DNA from: an uncultured Tenacibaculum sp.
GTDB taxonomy: Bacteria; Bacteroidota; Bacteroidia; Flavobacteriales; Flavobacteriaceae
Assembly (NCBI RefSeq): GCF_947495995.1
Contig: NZ_CANMAX010000003.1
Span: 558,001 to 622,000, forward strand
Length of the DNA stretch: 64,000 bases
Direction: 5' to 3'
Shown: piece by piece, positions 9,407-16,264 of the stretch
Layout: every line of letters starts with the position of its first letter
Numbering within the stretch: position 1 is the stretch's first letter
Translations under genes and position numbers: made by a program
The notes under the pieces: model-generated
Told to the model about the DNA's origin: nothing
What the model saw: the letters and a program-made list of their open reading frames with translations, nothing else
Database searches by the model: none

Positions 9407-10432
9407 ATGCTAGAGGATAAAAAATACGAGTATAAAGACAGAATATCATATACAAATTTTATATGGCCAGTTATTGGTTTTTTTTCTATTTATACAGGAT
9501 TAACAAGTACAGCAGGATTGGCTTATCGAGGTAAATTAATTTTACCATATCCAACAAGTTCGTACTTTTTAATTTTAGTTGGTTTTATATTATTACTACC
9601 GCTTATTAGATTGTTTTTTACAATGAGGAAAAAGCATTTTGTAATCTTGACAGAAGATGAGATAGAGTTTACCAAAGGTTTTTTTAGAACTAAGCATGTA
9701 GAAATTAATTACAGTACTATTAAGGCTATAAATTTTGAAGAAGATGAAGAGGATGGAAAATCAGTGCTAATTGATTTTGGAAAATTTTTTGATCATGAAT
9801 TACATGAAAGGAAGTTTTCTTCATCAAATGTTTTTTCTGATTTTTCAAGAGAACTTCTTGAAAGAAGAAAACAAAGTAACGATCAAGAACTTCGAAGTTT
9901 TATGCTTGGAGGAATTTATTTTATATATGGATATGGAGGGATAAGTGAAGTACAGAAAATAATCAAACAAGATAAACCTTCAGAAAAAAGAGTACATGAA
10001 GCTTTAGTGAATAGTTATAGGGAGATTTTCGTTTTTGCTTTTGATAAAGATCAGGAAGAAGAAATTAAAGATACATACAAGCAAAGATGGGGAGTTTACG
10101 ATAGAGAAAGTCTTTTGAAAAAAATTAATGATTTTAAAACTAGAAATAGTAAGTATAAAGCTTGGGATTTTACTAGAATTATACAAATAGCTTCAATGGG
10201 GTATGCTTGTAGTTATCTAGAAAAAGAAGAAGTTAAATCAATAGCTTTAGAAATATTGTTTTTAGCACAAAAGGAATATGAAAATTGGGAAGCGTACTAT
10301 CTAGATTTCATCAAGGGAAGAACAGATTGGAATCCACAAGATCATGAAAAAGAACTTTATAGTGATTTAGCTAAGAATTTAAGTGTTTATGATAATTCTA
10401 TATATAAAATACTTCCGCTACGTGATTCGTAG
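9407..10432 (+). CDS. Membrane-anchored DUF1266 protein
   Basis: A 341-residue protein. Two predicted membrane helices (about 17-38 and 50-72) are followed by a region of about 70 residues, KKHFVILTEDEIEFTKGFF, that resembles a bacterial PH-like fold. A C-terminal DUF1266 domain (about 160-341) follows. That domain repeats the landmarks of the preceding lipoprotein: RSFMLGGIYFIYGYGG, KAWDFTRIIQIASMGYACSYL and ENWEAYYLDFIKGRTDWN. The predicted topology would put this DUF1266 in the cytoplasm, whereas the lipoprotein copy is outside. The operon ends at the terminator at 10474. Function unknown. Confidence 0.75.
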   Translation: MLEDKKYEYKDRISYTNFIWPVIGFFSIYTGLTSTAGLAYRGKLILPYPTSSYFLILVGFILLLPLIRLFFTMRKKHFVILTEDEIEFTKGFFRTKHVEINYSTIKAINFEEDEEDGKSVLIDFGKFFDHELHERKFSSSNVFSDFSRELLERRKQSNDQELRSFMLGGIYFIYGYGGISEVQKIIKQDKPSEKRVHEALVNSYREIFVFAFDKDQEEEIKDTYKQRWGVYDRESLLKKINDFKTRNSKYKAWDFTRIIQIASMGYACSYLEKEEVKSIALEILFLAQKEYENWEAYYLDFIKGRTDWNPQDHEKELYSDLAKNLSVYDNSIYKILPLRDS

Positions 10433-10473
10433 TGTCTTTTAATAAAACAAATTATTTTTAAGTTAATAATATG

Positions 10474-10505
10474 AAAAGGTGGAACTATTTAGTTCCACCT
10501 TTTTT
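10474..10505 (+). terminator. Terminator after the DUF1266 pair
   Basis: A 13-bp perfect stem (AAAAGGTGGAACT/AGTTCCACCTTTT) with an ATTT loop and T-run, 41 bases after the DUF1266 stop. The stem is flanked by A and T runs, so it may also serve the convergent peptide gene on the other strand. Confidence 0.85.
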
Positions 10506-10540
10506 AATTTTTATTTCGTCTTTTTAATTCGCTTTAGTAA

Positions 10541-10747
10541 TTAAAAACAACTAGTTGTATCGTATAGACATACACCAGAATTGCCGGATCCGAATCTCAC
10601 ACATGCAAATATGCAAAACGGACTGTCATCTAGAATACAATCTGAATCTGTAGCACAATTGAAAGGTACCATACCGCCAGTAATGTTTTTTTGTTCGTTT
10701 TTACTTATTTCTTTAATCCCTTTAATATTTGAAAATTTTTTAAACAT
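10541..10747 (-). CDS. GG-leader, cysteine-rich bacteriocin-like peptide
   Basis: A 68-residue precursor. The first 25 residues form a double-glycine leader (…IKEISKNEQKNITGG) of the kind removed by C39-peptidase ABC exporters. The remaining 43-residue core has six cysteines (FNCATDSDC, PFCIFAC, GVC, TSCF), enough for three disulphides. Such bacteriocin-like leader peptides are frequent in Flavobacteriia, but their activity is largely unproven. No transporter, modification or immunity gene is adjacent. The gene lies 201 bases downstream of the XRE-amidase gene on the same strand. Antibacterial activity is a guess; a signalling or other secreted role is equally open. Confidence 0.72.
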   Translation of the reverse strand: MFKKFSNIKGIKEISKNEQKNITGGMVPFNCATDSDCILDDSPFCIFACVRFGSGNSGVCLYDTTSCF

Positions 10748-10792
10748 AAGTTTTACGTATTAAAATTAGATTTATTTCTCTGATCTATTTTC

Positions 10793-10811
10793 GACATTCA
10801 GAGTTTATGTC
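10793..10811. promoter_or_regulatory. Inverted repeat upstream of the peptide gene
   Basis: GACAT and ATGTC arms 9 bases apart, next to TATTTCCGTACG. A similar pair (GACAT-4-ATGTC beside TATTTCGTACG) lies upstream of the XRE-amidase gene at 12252-12265. Shared arms and shared flanking sequence suggest a common operator. This is inference from two sites only. Confidence 0.35.
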
Positions 10812-10948
10812 TATTTCCGTACGCGTTAAGAAATTCAAAAACTATAGCATATTAAATATAGAAATCATTTATTCAAAATTTACTCGTCCCATCAAAATGT
10901 GACGTAATTCATTGAATTGTATAAGAATTAGATAGTTAAGGGATGAAA

Positions 10949-12181
10949 TTAAATAGTTTTTAAAGCTTTATAAATAGCTTTAGCTATTTTTTCTTGACCT
11001 TTTTCAGATGTTAAGTTGTTTTTATCCTTAGGGTTAGATAAATATCCTAATTCAATTAATGTAGACGGGCATTCAACTTTTTTCAATATATGTGAATTCA
11101 TATTTTGAATAGTATTCACTTTTAATTTCTCAGACATTGATGTTAGAAAAGATTCTGTTATCGTTGTCGATTTGTCTTTATATTCACTCTTATTACTGGT
11201 GAAAAAATTAATGCCATTCATTTCTTCTAAACCGCTACTAGCAACATGCAAAGAAATCACATAATCTGCTTTTAAGTTATTGATGTATTCAACTCTTTTA
11301 TTTAGCGATATAAACTGGTCAGAAGATCGAGTTAAGAAAATTTCTATTTCCTTATTATTTTTTGAAAGTTCTTTTACTTTATTAGCAATAGCTAGCGTGA
11401 TTCTTTTTTCTTGAAGTTCTTCTGTAAAAACACCACTATCTCTACCACCATGACCAACATCTAAGATGATTGTTTTTTTCAAAATCCCTGTACCAAAAGG
11501 AGATTTAGCATTCAGATCATAATCACGATAAAAACCAAATTTTTTCTTTTTAGAATTTAAGTTATCAGCAAAGAAATAACCATTGAATCCATCATTACAA
11601 TCAACAAAACATCCAATAGCAGAAAGCTTATTATCATTATCAAAAGTTAGTTGTTTATAATCTATGGTAATGCCTTTATTCTTTAAGTTGTTTTTAATAG
11701 TAATTAACTCATCAAAAGTTAATTCGTTTGTAAAAGCAACTTTTACAGGTTCAATTAATTCATTTTCACTAGTAATTGTGATGGCAGTATTTTTTGGACC
11801 TTGAGCATTTATTTTATTAGTAAATAAAAAAATAGATGTAGCAATAAGCAAGCAGAAACTACTTAGTATAGAAACTTTTTTCATTGTATTTGTTTTTAGG
11901 TTAAATAAATCTTTAACAAATTCAATGGAGTTACGAAAAGTATCTTTTGATTTTTTCTTTTTAGAAATGTTTGTGTCCGGATTTTCATATGCACGAAAAA
12001 AATCAAAATCTAAAGCTTCGGCAATTTGTTTTATAGTGTAAGCTCTAGGAGTAACTTTACCTGCTTCAATTCGCTGAATAGTACGTAAAGAAATATTACA
12101 TAAATCAGCAACTTCAGTTTGTGTTAACCCTTTAGATTTTCTTACCTCAATTAATTGCTCTCTGAAACTCATTTTTTTCAT
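10949..12181 (-). CDS. XRE helix-turn-helix / transmembrane / N-acetylmuramoyl-L-alanine amidase fusion
   Basis: A 410-residue three-part protein. Residues 6-60 are a XRE-type helix-turn-helix (GLTQTEVADLCNISLRTIQR). One membrane helix at about 103-120 follows. The outer region (130-225) resembles the extracytoplasmic region seen after some M56/BlaR1-type proteins (CFVDCNDGFNGYF). A C-terminal Amidase_3 domain (238-410) has the zinc ligands H244 (DVGHGGRDSG), E258 and H312 (ISLHVAS) and the catalytic-type glutamate E377 (LIELGYLSN), so it looks active. The order predicts DNA binding inside the cell and peptidoglycan cleavage outside. A second ATG at residue 4 could also start it. Confidence 0.88.
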   Translation of the reverse strand: MKKMSFREQLIEVRKSKGLTQTEVADLCNISLRTIQRIEAGKVTPRAYTIKQIAEALDFDFFRAYENPDTNISKKKKSKDTFRNSIEFVKDLFNLKTNTMKKVSILSSFCLLIATSIFLFTNKINAQGPKNTAITITSENELIEPVKVAFTNELTFDELITIKNNLKNKGITIDYKQLTFDNDNKLSAIGCFVDCNDGFNGYFFADNLNSKKKKFGFYRDYDLNAKSPFGTGILKKTIILDVGHGGRDSGVFTEELQEKRITLAIANKVKELSKNNKEIEIFLTRSSDQFISLNKRVEYINNLKADYVISLHVASSGLEEMNGINFFTSNKSEYKDKSTTITESFLTSMSEKLKVNTIQNMNSHILKKVECPSTLIELGYLSNPKDKNNLTSEKGQEKIAKAIYKALKTI

Positions 12182-12198
12182 TCCATTAGAATTTTTAA

Positions 12199-12228
12199 CA
12201 AGATTAAAGTCATTTCAAAAAAACTCAA
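12199..12228 (-). promoter_or_regulatory. Promoter of the XRE-amidase gene
   Basis: On the minus strand, TTG (12226-12228), a 19-base spacer and TAATCTTG (12199-12206), one base off the TAnnTTTG consensus. The start codon is 18 bases downstream of the box. The GACAT/ATGTC repeat sits just upstream. Confidence 0.55.
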
Positions 12229-12251
12229 AGTTTTTACCTTGTATTTCGTAC

Positions 12252-12265
12252 GACATTTATATGTC
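12252..12265. promoter_or_regulatory. Inverted repeat upstream of the XRE-amidase gene
   Basis: GACAT-TTAT-ATGTC immediately after TATTTCGTAC, about 25 bases upstream of the -33 element. It is the partner of the site at 10793-10811. It could be an autoregulatory site for the XRE domain. Confidence 0.35.
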
Positions 12266-12309
12266 ACTTGCTTGTATAGTGTTGGTTTTTAGTAGTTTTT
12301 GAATAAAAG

Positions 12310-12356
12310 AAAACACATGCATAAAAACTTTAATTAAAGCTTTATACATGTGTTTT
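12310..12356 (-). terminator. Hairpin terminator after rpe
   Basis: A long imperfect hairpin: AAAACACATG/CATGTGTTTT outer stem, ATAAA/TTTAT inner stem and a CTTTAATTAAAG palindrome at the tip. It lies 21 bases past the rpe stop on the minus strand, and the A-run at its left end becomes a T-run in that direction. Confidence 0.6.
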
Positions 12357-12376
12357 AAAGATACTTATTATGTTGT

Positions 12377-13033
12377 TTAATTACAAATTGCTTTTAAATC
12401 TGCAATAGTTTCAGTAGGATTATCACTTTTAAAAACGAAACTTCCAGCAACTAAAACATCGGCTCCAGCTTCTGTTAATTGTTTAGCATTTTTATTGGTA
12501 ACTCCACCATCTATTTCAATTAAAGTACTTGCATTAGCAGCTGTAATTAATTCTTTTAATTGAGAAACTTTCTTGTATGTGTTTTCAATAAATGATTGTC
12601 CACCAAAGCCCGGGTTAACACTCATAATACATACTAAATCTAAATCGTTGATGATATCTTCTAGAACTGTTACAGGAGTATGAGGATTTAAAGCTACACC
12701 AGCTTTCATTCCATTGGCTTTAATAGCTTGAATAGTTCTATGTAAATGAGTACAAGCTTCGTAGTGTACTGTTAAAATATCAGCTCCTAAATCTGCAAAA
12801 GTCTTAATGTATCTATCAGGATCAACAATCATTAAATGTACGTCGATTGTCTTCTTAGCATGTGAAGAAATTGCTTTCAATACAGGCATTCCAAAAGAAA
12901 TATTAGGAACGAAAACGCCATCCATAATATCTATATGAAACCAATCAGCTTTACTGTCATTTACTAGTTCTACATCACGTTGTAGATTTCCAAAATCTGC
13001 AGCTAAAATAGAAGGTGCTATTAATTTACTCAT
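12377..13033 (-). CDS. rpe: Ribulose-phosphate 3-epimerase
   Basis: Interconverts ribulose 5-phosphate and xylulose 5-phosphate in the pentose phosphate pathway. The 218-residue TIM barrel shows APSILAADFGNL at the N-terminus, DWFHIDIMDGVFVPNISFG (metal and catalytic aspartate), DVHLMI at about 66, SVNPGFGGQSF at about 140 and EIDGGVT at about 173, with the phosphate-binding VAGSFVF near the end. It is a single gene between two terminators, so it is transcribed alone from the -7 box at 13063. Confidence 0.97.
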   Translation of the reverse strand: MSKLIAPSILAADFGNLQRDVELVNDSKADWFHIDIMDGVFVPNISFGMPVLKAISSHAKKTIDVHLMIVDPDRYIKTFADLGADILTVHYEACTHLHRTIQAIKANGMKAGVALNPHTPVTVLEDIINDLDLVCIMSVNPGFGGQSFIENTYKKVSQLKELITAANASTLIEIDGGVTNKNAKQLTEAGADVLVAGSFVFKSDNPTETIADLKAICN

Positions 13034-13062
13034 GTTTGTTGTGTTGTGTTTGTAATTGGCTG

Positions 13063-13070
13063 CAAAAGTA
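13063..13070 (-). promoter_or_regulatory. -7 box for rpe
   Basis: TACTTTTG on the minus strand fits TAnnTTTG and lies 29 bases before the rpe ATG. A -33 TTG is not evident; that position falls near the upstream terminator. Confidence 0.5.
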
Positions 13071-13082
13071 TATATAAAAAAA

Positions 13083-13111
13083 GAAAACTCTCTTTAAATA
13101 AGAGAGTTTTC
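13083..13111 (-). terminator. Terminator after the primary sigma factor gene
   Basis: A perfect 12-bp stem GAAAACTCTCTT/AAGAGAGTTTTC with a TAAAT loop, 29 bases past the sigma factor stop on the minus strand, followed by a T-rich tail. Confidence 0.8.
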
Positions 13112-13139
13112 GAAATATATGTAGTTAGTTTTTTACTAA

Positions 13140-14003
13140 TTACCCTAAGTAAGTCATAAGGATCTTACTTCTAGATGTGTGTTTTAAGCGTCTAATTGCT
13201 TTTTCTTTAATTTGACGAACACGTTCTCTTGTTAAATCAAAAGTTTCACCAATTTCTTCAAGAGTCATTGGTTGGTGTTCTCCTAAACCAAAGTATAATC
13301 TAACAACATCAGCTTCACGTGGAGTTAACGTTTCTAAAGCTCTATTAATCTCGATACGTAAAGATTCGTGTAATAATGTTTTATCTGGATTTGGTGATTC
13401 ACCAGAATTTAATACATCATATAAGTTAGAATCTTCACCTTCAATTAAAGGAGCATCCATAGATACGTGACGACCAGAATTCTTCATAGATTCTTTTACG
13501 TCACTTACCGTCATATCTAATTTCTTAGCAATCTCTTCAGCACTAGGAGGTCTTTCGTTCTCTTGCTCAAGGAAAGCATACATTTTATTGATCTTGTTAA
13601 TCGAACCAATTTTGTTTAATGGTAAACGAACAATACGAGATTGCTCAGCTAACGCTTGTAAAATTGATTGACGAATCCACCATACAGCATAAGAGATAAA
13701 TTTAAAACCTCTTGTTTCATCAAAACGTTTTGCAGCTTTTATTAAACCTAAATTACCTTCATTAATAAGATCTGGTAATGTTAATCCTTGATTCTGATAT
13801 TGTTTAGCAACCGATACCACAAAACGTAAGTTGGCTTTAGTTAATTTTTCTAAAGCTCTTTGGTCACCAGCTTTAATTCGCTGCGCTAACTCTACTTCTT
13901 CATCAGCAGTAATTAAATCTACTTTACCAATTTCTTGTAAGTATTTATCTAAAGACGCAGTTTCTCTGTTGGTTACCTGTTTTGTAATTTTAAGTTGTCT
14001 CAT
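13140..14003 (-). CDS. rpoD: Primary RNA polymerase sigma factor (Bacteroidetes type)
   Basis: The housekeeping sigma factor. At 287 residues it lacks the long N-terminal region 1.1 of proteobacterial sigma-70, as is normal for Bacteroidetes. Region 1.2 begins with [11 protein letters not shown]. Region 2 carries [19 protein letters not shown] and the promoter-melting segment [15 protein letters not shown]; region 3 follows. Region 4 ends with the helix-turn-helix [27 protein letters not shown]. This protein should read the TTG / TAnnTTTG promoters seen throughout the window. It is a single gene, ended by the terminator at 13083. Confidence 0.97.
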   Translation of the reverse strand: MRQLKITKQVTNRETASLDKYLQEIGKVDLITADEEVELAQRIKAGDQRALEKLTKANLRFVVSVAKQYQNQGLTLPDLINEGNLGLIKAAKRFDETRGFKFISYAVWWIRQSILQALAEQSRIVRLPLNKIGSINKINKMYAFLEQENERPPSAEEIAKKLDMTVSDVKESMKNSGRHVSMDAPLIEGEDSNLYDVLNSGESPNPDKTLLHESLRIEINRALETLTPREADVVRLYFGLGEHQPMTLEEIGETFDLTRERVRQIKEKAIRRLKHTSRSKILMTYLG

Positions 14004-14214
14004 ACACGTTTAATTTTACTTTATCTAATCGTTCCATGTAGTTATACGTTCACATATCAAAAAATGTTACAAAAAAGTTTACTTTTTTTTGAAAAAAAGT
14101 TTTCAATTGAATTTGAAGTGTTAATTTTAACATTGAATTGATTAAAAAGTGACCTTATTAATTTTTTTGTGTCTTATAAAAACTCGACCAAAAACTTTAG
14201 TAAGAAAAAGACTA

Positions 14215-14787
14215 TTGAAGACTAACAATATTAATAAATTAAGCGACGAAGAGCTTGTACAAAAGATCGTAGAGAAAAACGATACGCATTTGTTTGCTGT
14301 GCTGTATGATAGATATGCAGGATTAGTATACAACAAATGTTACGGTTTCTCTAAGAGTAAAGAAGAGGCTCAAGATTTAACACATGATGTGTTTGTACGC
14401 CTGTTTATTAAATTGAGAAGTTTCAAAGGACGATCTAAGTTTTCAACTTGGCTGTATTCTTTTACTTACAATTTTTGTGTAAATTATGTACAGAGAAACA
14501 CAGCAAAGAAAAACGAAAAGATAACTGTAGTAACAGATGTGATAAAAGATGAAGACGCAGATGTAGATGAAATTGACGATGCTTCTTTATTTGAATTAAA
14601 ATCTGATAAGCTAGCTAAGGCTCTAGAAATAATAGATCCTTCAGATAAAATGATATTATTAATGAAATATCAAGATGATATGAGCATTAAAGATATTCAG
14701 TTAGCATTAGATTTAGGATCGAGCGCAGTAAAAATGCGTATAAAGAGAGCCAAGGAAAAAGTAGTTAAAGCGTATAACGATTTATAA
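14215..14787 (+). CDS. ECF-type RNA polymerase sigma factor
   Basis: An alternative sigma factor of about 190 residues. Region 2 is ALYDRYAGLVYNKCYGFSKSKEEAQDLTHDVFVRLF followed by KFSTWLYSFTYNFCVNYV. Region 4 is KMILLMKYQDDMSIKDIQLAL with the recognition helix GSSAVKMRIKRAKEK. An acidic linker joins them. I start it at TTG 14215 (MKTNNINKLSDEEL), which matches the usual ECF N-terminus. A GTG at 14149 would add 22 residues unlike a sigma factor. No transmembrane anti-sigma gene follows; the next product is a small soluble protein. Divergent from rpoD. Confidence 0.85.
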   Translation: MKTNNINKLSDEELVQKIVEKNDTHLFAVLYDRYAGLVYNKCYGFSKSKEEAQDLTHDVFVRLFIKLRSFKGRSKFSTWLYSFTYNFCVNYVQRNTAKKNEKITVVTDVIKDEDADVDEIDDASLFELKSDKLAKALEIIDPSDKMILLMKYQDDMSIKDIQLALDLGSSAVKMRIKRAKEKVVKAYNDL

Positions 14788-14788
14788 A

Positions 14789-15025
14789 ATGGATAATCCG
14801 TTTAAGAAAATATTGACAAATCAAGAGCTACCGGAAGTACTTAAAGAAAAAGTGCTTAACGACGTAGCTATGATAAAACTGTCTATAGATATGGCGGATT
14901 TATTCGTGGTTAAATACCCGAGTGCTATTGGGGATTTAATTTCTGGAGGAGGTAAAGATGAAACTCAAGTGAAAAAGAAAGAAAAAGGAGACCAAAAAGA
15001 TGATAACCAATCTGATAAAGAATAA
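14789..15025 (+). CDS. Small hypothetical protein linked to the ECF sigma factor
   Basis: A 78-residue soluble protein, not recognised. Residues 1-50 are predicted helical (LTNQELPEVLKEKVLNDVAMIKLSIDMADLF) and the last 25 are lysine, aspartate and glutamine rich and likely disordered. There is no signal peptide, membrane helix or zinc motif. It starts one base after the sigma factor stop, so it is translationally coupled to it. That makes a role in regulating or assisting the sigma factor plausible but unproven. The MscS-like gene follows 22 bases later. Confidence 0.7.
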   Translation: MDNPFKKILTNQELPEVLKEKVLNDVAMIKLSIDMADLFVVKYPSAIGDLISGGGKDETQVKKKEKGDQKDDNQSDKE

Positions 15026-15047
15026 ATACTAACTAATAACTAAATTT

Positions 15048-15890
15048 ATGCAAGAACAAGTAAAAGAAACTGTACAAGGAGGAGGGATAGATGTGTTGAA
15101 GCCGTTTCAAGAAGTTTTTCAAAAAATAGCAGATAGTTTACCTACTGTTGCAGGTTTTATAGCTTATGTAATTGTAGCGTGGATTTTGATTCGTGTATTT
15201 TTATTTGTTTTAAGGAAGTTTTTAGCAAAAACTAATATAGATCAATGGTCTGAAAAATTAAGTGAAACTAAAATTTTTGGAGATAGTACAATAAATATTG
15301 TTTTAACTAAGGTGATATTAGGAGTCATAAAATGGTTCTTAATTTTGGTTTTTGTAATGGCAGGTGCTAGTATTTTTGGATTAGATGGCGTGTCTAGAGG
15401 TATAGCAAGTTTCTTCTCTTATTTACCAAATCTAATAACAGCTCTAGCTATTTTTGCTGGAGGAGCTTATTTGGGAACTATGGTAAAAAAAGCTATTCAA
15501 GGAATGTTTAAGTCGCTTGAAATTAGTGGAGGTAACGTAGTTGGTAATATAGCTTTTTATTTAATAGTTGTTTTTCTTTCTATTACTGCTCTAGATCAAG
15601 CAGGTGTAGATACTTCAGTAATAAAAAGTAATTTAACATTAGTTATAGGTTCTGTATTATTAGCATTTACCATTGCTTTTGGTTTAGGAGCAAAAGATGC
15701 TGTGACAAGATTATTATTTGGATATTATTCAAGAAGAAATATTACTATTGGTGTTACGATACAAATAGGTGATGTAGAAGGAGTAGTAGTTGCTATTGAT
15801 AATATTTGTATGACAATAGAAACGAATACCGGAAAAATCATACTTCCAATTAAGGAAGTAGTTGATAATAAAATAATTATTAAGAAATAA
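15048..15890 (+). CDS. MscS-like mechanosensitive ion channel
   Basis: A 280-residue inner-membrane protein with four or five predicted helices (about 33-58, 85-108, 118-142, 165-185 and 195-220). The pore-lining type segment runs into FGLGAKDAVTRLLFGYYSRR, and a short beta domain (GVTIQIGDVEGVVVAIDNICMTIET, ILPIKEVVDNKI) ends the protein without the large cytoplasmic vestibule of E. coli MscS. It would release solutes on osmotic downshock. Cotranscription with the ECF sigma factor suggests envelope or osmotic stress control. Confidence 0.85.
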   Translation: MQEQVKETVQGGGIDVLKPFQEVFQKIADSLPTVAGFIAYVIVAWILIRVFLFVLRKFLAKTNIDQWSEKLSETKIFGDSTINIVLTKVILGVIKWFLILVFVMAGASIFGLDGVSRGIASFFSYLPNLITALAIFAGGAYLGTMVKKAIQGMFKSLEISGGNVVGNIAFYLIVVFLSITALDQAGVDTSVIKSNLTLVIGSVLLAFTIAFGLGAKDAVTRLLFGYYSRRNITIGVTIQIGDVEGVVVAIDNICMTIETNTGKIILPIKEVVDNKIIIKK

Positions 15891-15913
15891 TTATTTTATT
15901 AATATTTTTCGAT

Positions 15914-15921
15914 TATATTTG
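15914..15921 (+). promoter_or_regulatory. -7 box of a possible small RNA
   Basis: TATATTTG, an exact TAnnTTTG match, begins 24 bases after the MscS-like stop, where no gene follows. The -33 position reads TTA rather than TTG. It would start a transcript of about 140 bases ending at 16067. Confidence 0.45.
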
Positions 15922-15927
15922 TGATGT

Positions 15928-16067
15928 TTACTTTGTATTATATTTATAAGAGATTTTCTCTTAGAAAAATTTAAATATAAATTATTTGGTAGATTTCGGG
16001 GGACTTCTATCTACAGATTTGCGTAGTGAGCAAATCATTAAAAGGACTAGTTTACTAGTCCTTTTTT
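15928..16067 (+). ncRNA. Candidate structured small RNA (element A)
   Basis: There is no open frame of note, but four consecutive hairpins. TAAGAGA-TTT-TCTCTTA (15947-15963) is extended by an outer TATATTTA/TAAATATA pairing. GTAGAT/ATCTAC (15989-16014) has a loop holding five G residues. GATTTGC/GCAAATC (16016-16036) follows, and then a terminator stem with T-run (16041-16067). Together with the upstream -7 box, this fits an independent small RNA or a structured 3' UTR of the MscS operon. The Flavo-1 RNA motif known from Flavobacteria is a family to compare with. Confidence 0.45.
16041..16067 (+). terminator. Terminator of element A
   Basis: A 10-bp stem AAAGGACTAG/CTAGTCCTTT with a TTTA loop and a run of six T. 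It ends the MscS operon and/or the small RNA. Confidence 0.85.
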
Positions 16068-16169
16068 GTTTTCTTAATTATTTTTTCACTGAAAAACCTT
16101 TTGATAAATAGGATGTTAAAGCTTTTTTCGAGCTTTTTCTGATTTACGTTGTGACTTAACTTTAATTTG

Positions 16170-16258
16170 AGTGTCTTAAGAATATGAAGGATTAGGTATC
16201 GGGGGGCACCATTCCTTATAAGAAAGAAAAGAGTTGCAATTTTGCAACTCTTTTTATT
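16170..16258 (+). ncRNA. Candidate G-rich-loop RNA element (element B)
   Basis: A hairpin pairing AAGGA/TCCTT and GGT/ACC (16187-16217) presents a loop with six consecutive G (16201-16206). The terminator at 16229 follows. The design (G-rich loop, then terminator) repeats element A 170 bases upstream, and both contain GGTA shortly before the G-run. The upstream box TTAATTTG is one base off consensus. It may be only a 3' UTR structure. Confidence 0.25.
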
Positions 16259-16259
16259 T
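16229..16259. terminator. Bidirectional terminator between element B and porT
   Basis: A GAGTTGCAA/TTGCAACTC stem flanked by A-run and T-run. It can end transcripts from the left and the porT operon from the right, whose stop is at 16265. Confidence 0.75.
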
Positions 16260-16264
16260 TGTAT

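Noticed and set aside
10581..10763. Open frame of 60 codons on the plus strand
   Set aside because: Lies opposite the GG-leader peptide gene; no leader, domain or composition suggests coding on that strand.
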